Assembly: GCA_900768185.1 (NCBI GenBank)
Contig: CAAGCB010000044.1
Span: forward strand, 1-64,000
Length of the DNA: 64,000 bases
Origin: Alphaproteobacteria bacterium
GTDB lineage: Bacteria; Pseudomonadota; Alphaproteobacteria; CAAGCB01; CAG-977
Direction of reading: 5' to 3'
The notes below the pieces were generated by a model that saw only the letters and a program-made list of their open reading frames with translations, was not told where the DNA came from and searched no databases. Below, piece after piece: positions 24,502 to 33,029 of this stretch. Position numbers and translations under genes: made by a program. The stretch's first letter is position 1. Each line of letters starts with the position of its first letter.

Positions 24502-26828
24502 TATCTGACCTTTCCGACGCGTTTTTGCATGTCTGCCGCGTTTTTGCGGGCGATTTCGTTTTTCCACCCCTTTGTTTCGGGATCTTTGACCAGCACTTTT
24601 TCCATGATTTTAGTCATGCCCTGGCGGTCTTTGATCATTTTCAGAAAATCCTGCGCCGATTTGAATCCCGCCAGCGGAATGCCGACCAGACACACGTCGC
24701 GTCCGATGCTGCCTTTGACGAAAGAATCGCGCTTGCCGCTGTTGTAGACCGTCGGGGATTGGAAAACGACCAGATCTTGCCCCGTCACCGTTTTCGAACC
24801 GTCGATTTTGCCCGCGGGGATCAAGGGTTTCCCGTTCATGTCAACGCGAATATTTTGTACATCGACGTCTTTGCGTCCCCAGTCGTAATGCTTGTCCTGA
24901 TAAAAGGCGTCGCGCAATCCGAATTTAATCAGATTTCCCGCGCGGTCTTTGTGAATCAACCAGCAGAGCGTGTGTTCCTCCAGGTTATGGGGGTGCTTGT
25001 GCGGATCGGGAACGAATTTGCCGTCCCGCATCAACGGCTTGTACGGCGCGTCGCCGGTTTTTTGAACGCCGTTTCGATCCGTCCAAGTCGTCTGTTCCAT
25101 TAAAACGGGGGTTCGGACTTCAATGTCGGCGGTACGCAATTCCGTATCCAGAATATTGTAAAATTCCTGAACCTGCGGGCTTTTGGCGTCGACTTTTTGT
25201 CCCTGCCACGCCCGATAGTATATGTCGGACAGCAGTCTGTTCATCTGCTGTTTTTGCCACATGTCGAACATGATTTGTTTGACCTGCGCGTGATGTCGGC
25301 AATCGCCCATACCCAGCGCGAAAATGGCGGATATGTTTGTTCTGGTGTCGATGTTGGCGTCTTTTTTCCCGATTTCCTTGCCGCACGCGCGCAAAACGGA
25401 TTTGACCGTCGCGTCATAGCGGGATTCGCCGTATTCGTTTTTTTTCAGGGCGTTGTCTTCCATGTGCAACCCGCAGCCCGCAAAGTTTTCCGTCATGAAC
25501 GTCTGGCGGATAAAAGAGTCGGCGACGGTCATAAACACTTCGGGATCCCGAATGTCGGTCAAGGGCATTTTCATCAGATCCGTCAAGGAATAGCCGCCGA
25601 CGGGCTTGTTCAGCCTGACCCCCAGCTGTTCGGGTGTCATTTTCACCAGTTGCGTGAACAGTTTTAAATCTTTTCTGGAAACGCAATGGTCGGGCAGTTG
25701 TCCGCCGAACGCCATGTTGCCGCCGATGCGATTTGTGCCGCGGAAATTCGATCCGCAACCGCGATAGGAATAGCTGTAATCGCGCACCGCCTGCAATTTC
25801 GGATCGTCGGTGATGTAGCGTTCCCGGCTTGCCGTGCGATTGGGAAAAGAGATCGCGTCGGTTTTCCGCCCTTTGGGAAAAGCCGTCGCGCACAATCCCG
25901 ACAGGTGTTCGCAGACGTCGGCGACCTCGATCGTTTTGAACGCTTCGCTGATGTGGCTCATGTCGTTGTAGACGTCTTCCAGTTCCCAGCGGTATTTGAT
26001 GCTGTTTTCCAAACGGTTGCACAGATGGTTGATGATTTTTTTATCCTGACCGGAAATGCACGCCGCCTGCAATGCCGCGGAAATGCAGAAGTAGTCGCTG
26101 GATTCCTCCGCCCCATCGCGCAAAGCCGCCAAATAAACGACTTTGGACGTTTCGCGGGCGCGGTCGATGTTGCCCAGCGTGATGTTGTTGTGCACTGCCT
26201 GCATGCCGATTGACGATTCCAGCGTTCCCATGAACCCTTCCTCCAACCGGCGGGTGGAATCGAGAAAAAGATCTTTCTGCCGTTTTCTTTGCACGTTTTT
26301 ATCGGTCATTTCCGTTTTTTGCGCGATGTAGCGCAGGCAACGTCCGATGTTTTCATAGGCGACGCCGGTAGCGTATCCTTCGTCGATCAATCCGAAACAC
26401 AAATCCATGGATTGATGGTAATCCCACATTTTGTCCGCCAGCTTTTCGCCGCGCGGCACTTTCCGGTAGGCGACCGCCAACTGTTCGCGCACCATGGGAG
26501 CGTTTTTAAAATCTTCGTTTTCAACGATTTTGTACAGATCGATCATCTTGTTGAACGCCGCCAAATCGCGGTACGCCGAAAACAGCATCATAATCTGGGC
26601 GGAATCAAGTTTGTCCGTTCCTTCGGCGACGATGGCGTCCAAATCCGACAGTTTTTCGCGTTTCGGGCGGAAAACGGGCTTGCCGTTTTCATCTTTGACG
26701 CCGTCTTCGATCACGGCGACGGCGGCGGCGATTTTGGCGGCGAAGACGCGCTTTTCCGCGGTCAGCCCGCGGTTGCGGTCGAATGAATCGGGCAAGTCGG
26801 AAAATTCAATCAGGCGGTCGTTTTTCAT
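24501..26828 (-). CDS. Large protein of unknown function with TPR/DUF4071-like N-terminus and Cys-His C-terminal region
   Basis: 775 residues, no signal peptide, no membrane segment. Residues about 70-350 are helical with repeat-like character (MLFSAYRDLAAFNKMIDLYK, VREQLAVAYRKVP, GVAYENIGRCLRYI, GMQAVHNNITLGNIDRARET) and recall the DUF4071/TPR region of kinase-binding proteins. From about 480 a different domain has GMGDCRHHAQVKQIMFDMWQ, then EEHTLCWLIHKDRAGN and LRDAFYQDKHYDWG; a Cys in a helix, a later His before a strand, and Asp is the order of a papain/transglutaminase-like triad. I do not recognise the protein; catalytic function is only suggested. Translationally coupled to a zinc-ribbon gene. 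Confidence 0.6.
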   Translation of the reverse strand: MKNDRLIEFSDLPDSFDRNRGLTAEKRVFAAKIAAAVAVIEDGVKDENGKPVFRPKREKLSDLDAIVAEGTDKLDSAQIMMLFSAYRDLAAFNKMIDLYKIVENEDFKNAPMVREQLAVAYRKVPRGEKLADKMWDYHQSMDLCFGLIDEGYATGVAYENIGRCLRYIAQKTEMTDKNVQRKRQKDLFLDSTRRLEEGFMGTLESSIGMQAVHNNITLGNIDRARETSKVVYLAALRDGAEESSDYFCISAALQAACISGQDKKIINHLCNRLENSIKYRWELEDVYNDMSHISEAFKTIEVADVCEHLSGLCATAFPKGRKTDAISFPNRTASRERYITDDPKLQAVRDYSYSYRGCGSNFRGTNRIGGNMAFGGQLPDHCVSRKDLKLFTQLVKMTPEQLGVRLNKPVGGYSLTDLMKMPLTDIRDPEVFMTVADSFIRQTFMTENFAGCGLHMEDNALKKNEYGESRYDATVKSVLRACGKEIGKKDANIDTRTNISAIFALGMGDCRHHAQVKQIMFDMWQKQQMNRLLSDIYYRAWQGQKVDAKSPQVQEFYNILDTELRTADIEVRTPVLMEQTTWTDRNGVQKTGDAPYKPLMRDGKFVPDPHKHPHNLEEHTLCWLIHKDRAGNLIKFGLRDAFYQDKHYDWGRKDVDVQNIRVDMNGKPLIPAGKIDGSKTVTGQDLVVFQSPTVYNSGKRDSFVKGSIGRDVCLVGIPLAGFKSAQDFLKMIKDRQGMTKIMEKVLVKDPETKGWKNEIARKNAADMQKRVGKVR

Positions 26829-26945
26829 AAAATGAAATCCTTATTGAGCATTTCCTTTGAAAATAATCCGAAACCGTGTCGAAGTCAATGTTTTTTGGAC
26901 AAAAATTTCGGGATTTTCCAAGTCTGTTCGAAATGATATTTTCTC

Positions 26946-26975
26946 TTGACTTCATGGCGGAAAAACGCCTAAAAT
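26946..26975 (+). promoter_or_regulatory. Promoter upstream of the manganese riboswitch
   Basis: TTGACT (26946-26951), 18-base spacer, TAAAAT (26970-26975), about 10 bases before the riboswitch P1 stem. Confidence 0.7.
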
Positions 26976-26984
26976 CCGCCTACT

Positions 26985-27073
26985 CATGAGGGAGTAGTTT
27001 GCGCTTTCCGGCGTGGCAAGTCAACATCGTGACCGTGTTTCGGTCTGGCTTGTCTTAAAGAACAAGACTCATG
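26985..27073 (+). promoter_or_regulatory. yybP-ykoY (Mn2+) riboswitch aptamer
   Basis: The conserved blocks are present in order: GGGAGTAG (26990-26997), AAGTCAACATCGTGACC (27018-27034) and CAAGACT (27063-27069). P1 is CATGAG (26985-26990) with CTCATG (27068-27073). This motif senses Mn2+ at the junction of two coaxial stacks. The 3' strand of P1 is also the 5' strand of the following terminator, so ligand-stabilised P1 would prevent termination and turn on the downstream P-type ATPase gene. Confidence 0.88.
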
Positions 27074-27116
27074 TACAAACCGGACTGGATTCGGTTCGTA
27101 CATGGGTCTTTATTTT
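27064..27116 (+). terminator. Riboswitch-controlled intrinsic terminator
   Basis: AAGACTCATGTACAAACCG (27064-27082) pairs with CGGTTCGTACATGGGTCTT (27092-27110) with one mismatch and one G-T pair, followed by TATTTTAT. It shares CTCATG with the riboswitch P1 stem, so the two structures exclude each other. Confidence 0.85.
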
Positions 27117-27136
27117 ATAGGGCGAAAGGTAAATTG

Positions 27137-29791
27137 ATGGACGCTTTCACACTGACCAAACAGCGGCTTTTGGAAAAACTCGGCGTTTCGGAACAAAAGG
27201 GACTGTCCGAAGAACAGGCGGTCGACAACGCCGTGCGTTTCGGCGTCAACCAGTTGTCGAAACCGCCCCGCGAATCCTTGCTGAAAAAAATTTGGACAAG
27301 CTTGACCGAACCGATGGTGCTGATGCTGGTCGCCGCCGCGATTATCGCGTTCGGCGTCAATTTCGCCCGCGGACTGAACGGCGATGAAACCGAATACGTC
27401 GAATGCGTCGGTATCGTCGTCGCCATCTTTTTGTCCGTCGCCATTTCCCTGATTATGGAGGGACGCAGCGCCAAGGCGTTCGATGCGCTCAACAACATCA
27501 GGGACGACGTCCCCGCCAAGGTTTTTCGCAACGGCAAAGTCCGCCTGATTTCGCAAAAGGATATCGTCGTCGGCGATATCGTCTGCCTGCAGACGGGGGC
27601 GAAAGTCCCCGCGGACGGCAGGTTGCTCGACAGTGTCGACCTGCATGTCGAAGAAGCGTCCCTGACGGGTGAAAGCGAAGCGGTTAAAAAAGACGCCGAT
27701 ATCGTTTTCGACGACCCGAAAACGCCGTTGGCGGAACGCGTGAATATGCTGTATTCCGGCACTTTCGTCACGGCGGGATCGGGGCGCATGGTCGTCACCG
27801 CCGTCGGCAACGACACCGAATTCGGACAAATCGCGCGCGAACTGTCGTCAACCGAAAAGGACATGACGCCGTTGCAGGAAAAATTGGCGCATCTGGGTGG
27901 CGTCATCGCCGTTTGGGGCGTGACGATGGCGGCTTTGGCGTTTTTGATACAGCTGGGCGTTTTTCTGTATAACGGCACGGCGAACCTGTCCAACGTGTCC
28001 GAGGCGTTCATCACCAGCATCGTTCTGATCGTCGCCGCCGTTCCCGAAGGATTGCCCACGACCGTCGCCATCTGTCTGGCGATCAATATCATCAAAATGT
28101 CCAGAGAAAACGCCTTGGTCAAAAAGATGGTCGCCTGCGAAACGATCGGGTGCATCAACGTGATTTGTTCGGACAAGACGGGGACGCTGACCGAAAACCG
28201 CATGACCGTCGTTCAGATTTGCGAACACGGCGACTTTAAACAGCCGCAGGACGTCGCGGACGTTGATTTGCTGACGAATTTCTGCGTCAACGCGACGGCG
28301 GACATCGACATCGAAAACAACGCCTACACCTTTATCGGCAATCCGACGGAATGTGCTTTGCTGGTCGCGGCGGACAAGGCGGGGCGCGATTACCGCACCG
28401 TGCGCAAATCGTTCGGCATCGCGCACGTTTATCCGTTTTCGTCCGAAACAAAGAATATGACGACCGTTGTTCGCACGGACGGCGGCTACACCGTGTACAC
28501 CAAGGGAAGCCCCGAAAAAATTCTGGCGATGTGCGCTTTGGACGACGATGTGCGTCAAAAATACGAATCGCAAATCGTCGCCTGTCAGGAAAAGGCGTGG
28601 CGCGTGATCGGTTTCGCGCACAAGGATATGACGGTTTGTCCCGATTTTGAAACGGGCAGGCAGGAAATCGAAAGCGGCTTGATCTTTGACGGATTCACGG
28701 CGATTGCCGACCCGTTGCGCAAAGACGTGTTCGAAGCCGTCCGCAACTGCCGCAAAGCGGGTATCGACGTTAAAATGCTGACGGGCGACAACATTGTTAC
28801 CGCGTCCGCGATCGCGACCGAACTGAATCTGTTGGACAAGGATCACATCGCGCTGGAAGCCAAAGACATCGACGCGCTGAACGACAAGGAGCTGGCGGAT
28901 ATTTTGCCTAAAATCCGCGTTATCGCGCGCAGTACGCCCGTGATTAAAATGCGCGTCGTCAAGGCGCTGAAGGCGATGAAATGCGTCGTCGCGGTGACGG
29001 GCGACGGCATCAACGACGCTCCCGCGATTAAAAACGCCGACATCGGGCTGGCGATGGGGATTTCGGGAACCGAAGTGTCCAAGGAAGCCAGCGACATCGT
29101 TTTGTTGGACGATTCCTTTTCAACGATTGTCAAGGCCATTCAATGGGGACGCGGCATTTACGAAAATTTCCAGCGTTTCATTTTGTTCCAGCTGACGGTC
29201 AACCTGTCTTCGGTCGTCGTCGTCATCGTGTCTTTGATCGCGGGCTTCCCGACGCCTTTCACGGCGTTGCAGCTGTTGTGGGTGAATCTGATTATGGACG
29301 GTCCTCCCGCGTTGACGCTCAGTCTGGAACCGATCCGCGGATCTTTGATGAATAACAATCCCACGCCCCGCGACGCGGGCATCGTGACGAGGGAAATGCT
29401 GGCGCGCATTGTTTTCGCGGGGGTGTACATGTCTGTCGTCTTTATGGCGCAGACGGCGACAAACTTCTTGGGGGCGTCGCCCGAAGAAAAAAGAACGGTT
29501 CTGTTCACTTTGTTCGTGATGTTCCAGCTGATGAACGCGTTTTCCTGCCGCGAATTGTCGCATGAAAGCGTGTTGCGTCACTTCTTTGACAACAAACTGA
29601 TGCTTATCGCGTTTTTCTTCACGTTTCTGTTGCAATACGTCATCAGCCAGTACGGCGGAAAGGTTTTCGGCACGGTACCGATGTCGACCGACATGTGGAT
29701 CAAGGTCACCGCGTTGTCAGCCAGCGTGATCGTCGCGTCCGAACTGTTCAAGCTGGGCGTCGTGGTTTGGCAAAAATGCCGTAAAGCGTAA
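27137..29791 (+). CDS. P2-type cation ATPase, probably manganese exporter
   Basis: 884 residues. Cation_ATPase_N domain (LTKQRLLEKLGVSEQKGLSE), actuator SLTGESEAVK, helix-4 motif VAAVPEGLPTTVAI, phosphorylation site CSDKTGTLTENRMT (D346), TKGSPEKIL, MLTGDNIVTA, VTGDGINDAPAIKNADIGLA, helix-6 motif NLIMDGPPALTL. It resembles SERCA/PMCA-like calcium pumps by sequence, but control by a yybP-ykoY riboswitch points to Mn2+ export, as for other ATPases under this element. ATG 27137 follows AAAGG and lies after the terminator; a longer frame from 27071 would overlap the riboswitch. Confidence 0.9.
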   Translation: MDAFTLTKQRLLEKLGVSEQKGLSEEQAVDNAVRFGVNQLSKPPRESLLKKIWTSLTEPMVLMLVAAAIIAFGVNFARGLNGDETEYVECVGIVVAIFLSVAISLIMEGRSAKAFDALNNIRDDVPAKVFRNGKVRLISQKDIVVGDIVCLQTGAKVPADGRLLDSVDLHVEEASLTGESEAVKKDADIVFDDPKTPLAERVNMLYSGTFVTAGSGRMVVTAVGNDTEFGQIARELSSTEKDMTPLQEKLAHLGGVIAVWGVTMAALAFLIQLGVFLYNGTANLSNVSEAFITSIVLIVAAVPEGLPTTVAICLAINIIKMSRENALVKKMVACETIGCINVICSDKTGTLTENRMTVVQICEHGDFKQPQDVADVDLLTNFCVNATADIDIENNAYTFIGNPTECALLVAADKAGRDYRTVRKSFGIAHVYPFSSETKNMTTVVRTDGGYTVYTKGSPEKILAMCALDDDVRQKYESQIVACQEKAWRVIGFAHKDMTVCPDFETGRQEIESGLIFDGFTAIADPLRKDVFEAVRNCRKAGIDVKMLTGDNIVTASAIATELNLLDKDHIALEAKDIDALNDKELADILPKIRVIARSTPVIKMRVVKALKAMKCVVAVTGDGINDAPAIKNADIGLAMGISGTEVSKEASDIVLLDDSFSTIVKAIQWGRGIYENFQRFILFQLTVNLSSVVVVIVSLIAGFPTPFTALQLLWVNLIMDGPPALTLSLEPIRGSLMNNNPTPRDAGIVTREMLARIVFAGVYMSVVFMAQTATNFLGASPEEKRTVLFTLFVMFQLMNAFSCRELSHESVLRHFFDNKLMLIAFFFTFLLQYVISQYGGKVFGTVPMSTDMWIKVTALSASVIVASELFKLGVVVWQKCRKA

Positions 29792-29982
29792 AAAGACCGT
29801 CCGGTGATGCGCTTCGGCGTGTCCCCGGCGTTGAAAGGCGAAGGATCGAGGTCGTTTGCCGTCGAAATCGTCAAGGCGCGCGCCTCCGGTACGGAAAATC
29901 CCGTACGGGAGCGCGGTCTTGTTCCCTATCTTGGAATGTGGGGGATTCATGGGAACGCGGGCGATAGCGATGCCGCGGCATC

Positions 29983-30011
29983 AAAGTCCGGCATTGACCG
30001 CCGGAACTTTT
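29983..30011. terminator. Terminator between convergent P-type ATPase and msbA-like genes
   Basis: AAAGTCCGGC (29983-29992) pairs with GCCGG-A-ACTTT (30000-30010, one bulged A), flanked by A and T. It is better placed for the minus-strand msbA-like gene's convergent partner; the 220-base gap from 29792 otherwise holds only a CGTACGGGA/TCCCGTACG-type repeat near 29900 and no gene. Confidence 0.5.
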
Positions 30012-30014
30012 GTT

Positions 30015-31817
30015 TCAGGCTTTTGCCGTTTCGGCGTTCGATTTTCTGTATTGAATGCGATACATTTGCGCGTACGCGCCGTCCAAAGCCACCAATTCGG
30101 CGTGCGTTCCCTGTTCGACGATTTCGCCTTCGTTGAAAACATAGATGCGGTCGGCATTGATGATGGTCGACAAACGGTGCGCGATCACGATTGTCGTGCG
30201 GTTGCGCATCAGGCGTTCCAGCGAATTTTGGACGATGCTTTCCGATTTGGAATCCAATGCGGCGGTGGCTTCGTCCAGCAACAGGATCGGCGCGTTTTTC
30301 AACATCGCGCGGGCGATGGAAATCATTTGTCGCTGACCGCCTGACAGTCCGGATCCCTGTTCGCCCAAAACCGTGTCGTAACCGTCGGGGGTTCCCATGA
30401 TAAAATCGTGGGCGGCGGCGGCTTTGGCGGCGGCGATGATTTGTTCGTCGGTCGCTTCGGGTATGCCGTAGCGAATGTTGTTTTTAATCGTGTCTTTGAA
30501 CAAAATCACGTCCTGCGACACATACGCCGTTTGTTTGCGCAGACTTTCCAGCGTCACGTCTTTGACGTTTTGTCCGTCGATGACGACTTCGCCCGCGTCG
30601 GGGTCGAAAAAGCGCGGCACAAAGCTGAGCATCGTCGATTTGCCCGATCCCGAATGTCCGACGAAAGCGATCGTTTGATTGGGTTCGCAAGCCACGGTCG
30701 CGTTTTTGATAATCGGGTGTTCCCCGTCGTAGGAAAACGAAATGTTTTTCATTTCGATGCGTCCTTCGGTGATTTTCAGAGGCTTCGCGTCTGATTTGTC
30801 GCGAACGTCGGGAACGATGTCCATCATGGAAAACAATCTTTGCATGGAAACGACGCCCTGTTGCAGGGTCATGTGCAGCGTTCCCAGATTTTTCATCGGT
30901 TTGTAAGCGGCGACAATCGCCAGCAGAAACACCATGAAGTTTCCCGCGCTCATTTCGCCGGCGGTGATTTTGTATCCGCCGTAAGCCAGCGTCGCCGCCA
31001 TGCCGACCCCGCCGACAAATTCGGTCAGCGGGTGTTGCAAAGCGTTGATGATCGCCATTGAAAACTGTAATTTGTTTTGCATGTAAATCGTTTGTCGGGC
31101 GTTTTGAAATTCAAGATCTTCGGTGCAGTAGGATTTGACGATTTTGATGTTTTTAAAAGTTTGCGTGACCTGATCAAAGAATTTTTCGTCGATTTCGCGG
31201 TTTTTCTTGAATTTTTGGCGCATTTTTTTGCCGAAGATGACAATCGGCCAAATCGTGGCGGGAAAGACGAAAAACACGACGCAAGCCATTTCGAACGATT
31301 GCCAAAACATCAATAAAACCAGAAAAAACACGGACGCCGAATCGCGCACAAAAGTCGTCAGGCTGCCCAGAACGGCGCCCTGAACGGTGGCGACGTCGGA
31401 TCCGAAACGCGTCAGAATTTCGCCCAGCGTGTGTTTTTGATAAAACTTGCTGTCCATGGTCAGCAGCTTTTTAAAAACATCGAACTGCATGCTCCGGATA
31501 ACGCCGATGGACAGCTTTGTCATCACCAGCGCCTGCGTATAGCTGAACGCGCCCTTTAAAAAGTACAATCCCAGAATAATCAAGCCGATGCGTCCCAGCA
31601 AAGCGCGGTTTTTATCCAGAAAGACTTCGTCGAATACGGGTTTCAGCTGGCTGACCAGCAGGGCGTCGAAACTGGACGCGACCAGCATCAAAACGACGGA
31701 CAGCGTCAGCAGTTTCCATTTCGGCGCGACATACGTCAGCCAAACCCGTTTGTACATCATCAGGTTGTCTTTGGTCAAAGCGGGCAGATTTTGTTTTTTC
31801 TTTTTGAAAAAGGACAT
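30015..31817 (-). CDS. msbA: MsbA-like ABC exporter (fused permease and ATPase)
   Basis: 600 residues: six transmembrane helices (about 30-330) then the nucleotide-binding domain with Walker A GHSGSGKSTM, Q-loop YVSQDVILFKDT, signature LSGGQRQMISIARAML, Walker B ILLLDEATAALDS and switch His IVIAHRLS. The half-transporter acts as a homodimer. In alphaproteobacteria such proteins flip lipid A or export other lipids/peptides; the lipid A role is the most likely but not proven. Stands alone; weak CGGA ribosome site. Confidence 0.85.
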   Translation of the reverse strand: MSFFKKKKQNLPALTKDNLMMYKRVWLTYVAPKWKLLTLSVVLMLVASSFDALLVSQLKPVFDEVFLDKNRALLGRIGLIILGLYFLKGAFSYTQALVMTKLSIGVIRSMQFDVFKKLLTMDSKFYQKHTLGEILTRFGSDVATVQGAVLGSLTTFVRDSASVFFLVLLMFWQSFEMACVVFFVFPATIWPIVIFGKKMRQKFKKNREIDEKFFDQVTQTFKNIKIVKSYCTEDLEFQNARQTIYMQNKLQFSMAIINALQHPLTEFVGGVGMAATLAYGGYKITAGEMSAGNFMVFLLAIVAAYKPMKNLGTLHMTLQQGVVSMQRLFSMMDIVPDVRDKSDAKPLKITEGRIEMKNISFSYDGEHPIIKNATVACEPNQTIAFVGHSGSGKSTMLSFVPRFFDPDAGEVVIDGQNVKDVTLESLRKQTAYVSQDVILFKDTIKNNIRYGIPEATDEQIIAAAKAAAAHDFIMGTPDGYDTVLGEQGSGLSGGQRQMISIARAMLKNAPILLLDEATAALDSKSESIVQNSLERLMRNRTTIVIAHRLSTIINADRIYVFNEGEIVEQGTHAELVALDGAYAQMYRIQYRKSNAETAKA

Positions 31818-31965
31818 GTTTTTTCCGTTTTTGAAAATGTGTCGACGCGTTGTTTGTAAAGCAAAATCGGGTAAAAATCAAATTATAAAGCCCGCTTGAA
31901 ACGGAACCGCGCCGAAAGATCTTCGCGCGCCGCGGATCGAAGTTTTATACAACAAGGGGATTTTG

Positions 31966-31993
31966 CAAACAAACCGCACAAGGCGGTTGTTTG
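31966..31993 (-). terminator. Stem-loop downstream of the HNH nuclease gene
   Basis: On the minus strand CAAACAACCGC and GCGGTTTGTTTG pair around CTTGT. No T run follows, so it may be a 3'-end stabiliser rather than an intrinsic terminator. Confidence 0.4.
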
Positions 31994-32004
31994 GCGACGC
32001 GCAG

Positions 32005-32610
32005 TCAGTTTTCTTGATTCCGGATCGGGGTTGCAGTCAATCCGTTGCCGCGGCTGATAATCGCGTCGATGTCCAAAACGTCCAGCCGCCCGTCGCCGTT
32101 CAAATCGCCGGCGTCCAACGTTCCCGCGCATTTGTGGCAACACCACATCAGTTTCAGGTATTTCTTTTCCAGTAAAGGCGGGATCAGGTCGGGATCGCAA
32201 ACCGTTCCGTTCATTTTGTTGAAAAACGTGTAAAGCCCCGTGTCGCCTTTCGCGCTGTTACAGTGTTTGCAGGCGTAGACGATGTTGTGAATGCCTTGGA
32301 TTTTGTCGCACGTCGCGCACCGGTCGTTAATGTGCAGGCTTTTGGGAATGATGTGGTCTATGGTCATGATCCCGGTCGCGCCGCAATACGCGCACGCCTT
32401 GTCCGATTCAACGAATTGCAGATCCTCGCGCAAAATGTCCGACCAAGATTTCTTGCCGTCGCGCAACTCGCGAAAAGTCTTTTTGATAAAGCCGTAGTGA
32501 TTTTTCTTCGCCGTTTCGTTGTCGCCCGTCTTCATCGCGCTTTTGGCGATGATTTTGGCGTATTGGTAAAAGATCAAGTCTTGAATGGTTTTGACTTCCC
32601 TATCGGGCAT
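32005..32610 (-). CDS. HNH endonuclease with C-terminal dockerin-like calcium loop
   Basis: 201 residues. Zinc-finger HNH nuclease core: C73-AYC76, DHIIPKS with D85-H86, N109 in GIHNIVYACKHCN, C114 and C117. A further C98/C101 pair is inserted. Downstream, a C157-C158 ... C161 cluster is followed by D169-L-N171-G-D173-G-R-L-D-V-L-D180, a perfect DxNxDGxxxxxD loop as in dockerin and EF-hand calcium sites. ATG 32610 is chosen: AAGGA lies upstream and the longer frame is not protein-like. It is transcribed away from the methylase pair and may belong to the same mobile defence island. Confidence 0.8.
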   Translation of the reverse strand: MPDREVKTIQDLIFYQYAKIIAKSAMKTGDNETAKKNHYGFIKKTFRELRDGKKSWSDILREDLQFVESDKACAYCGATGIMTIDHIIPKSLHINDRCATCDKIQGIHNIVYACKHCNSAKGDTGLYTFFNKMNGTVCDPDLIPPLLEKKYLKLMWCCHKCAGTLDAGDLNGDGRLDVLDIDAIISRGNGLTATPIRNQEN

Positions 32611-33029
32611 GGCGAGAGTTCCTTTTGGTTGAAATACTTGGCACAAGTCTATCGGACACAAGGAAACAGAGCAAGAAGGTTTTTCGGAAAATCCGCTTTG
32701 TGCTTGCGTGAAAACAAGAAACCCTCTATTCTTTTCGCATCTGTCGTCGGCAATAGTGCCGACGGCAAACAGAGCCTGAAACAGACAGGTTCGGAGCCGT
32801 CGAAAGCTCTTACAGCAAGCGGTGTTTGATATAAACGCCGACAATCCGTTTTGCGTATGGCAAAGCGGAATTATATCCCCGATTTCCGTTATGGATCGGG
32901 GAGGATTTGACGTATGTTCAGAAGCCCCGATTTGAATCGGTCGGCTTTAAAGGTCAAACGGTCATTCTTGCTGTATGATTTTCGAACTCTCCGATCCGCC
33001 TGAATTTCAGGCGGGTTACGGAGATTTTT
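32611..33029. other. 419-base divergent intergenic region
   Basis: No credible gene on either strand. It contains a GTCGGC-aatagt-GCCGAC stem near 32752, a CCCCGAT/ATCGGGG stem at about 32877-32901, a TATGAT -10-like hexamer at 32974-32979 and the 19-bp inverted repeat just before the methylase. Promoters for both divergent genes must lie here. Confidence 0.6.
32996..33014. repeat. Perfect 9-bp inverted repeat before the methylase gene
   Basis: CCGCCTGAA-T-TTCAGGCGG, arms 32996-33004 and 33006-33014, ending 15 bases before the methylase ATG and next to its GGAG ribosome site. As DNA it could be an operator; as RNA a hairpin next to the ribosome site. Confidence 0.8.

Noticed and set aside
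29804..30136. 110-residue frame between the P-type ATPase and msbA-like genes
   Set aside because: Overlaps the end of the msbA-like gene, contains the terminator hairpin and shows no domain.
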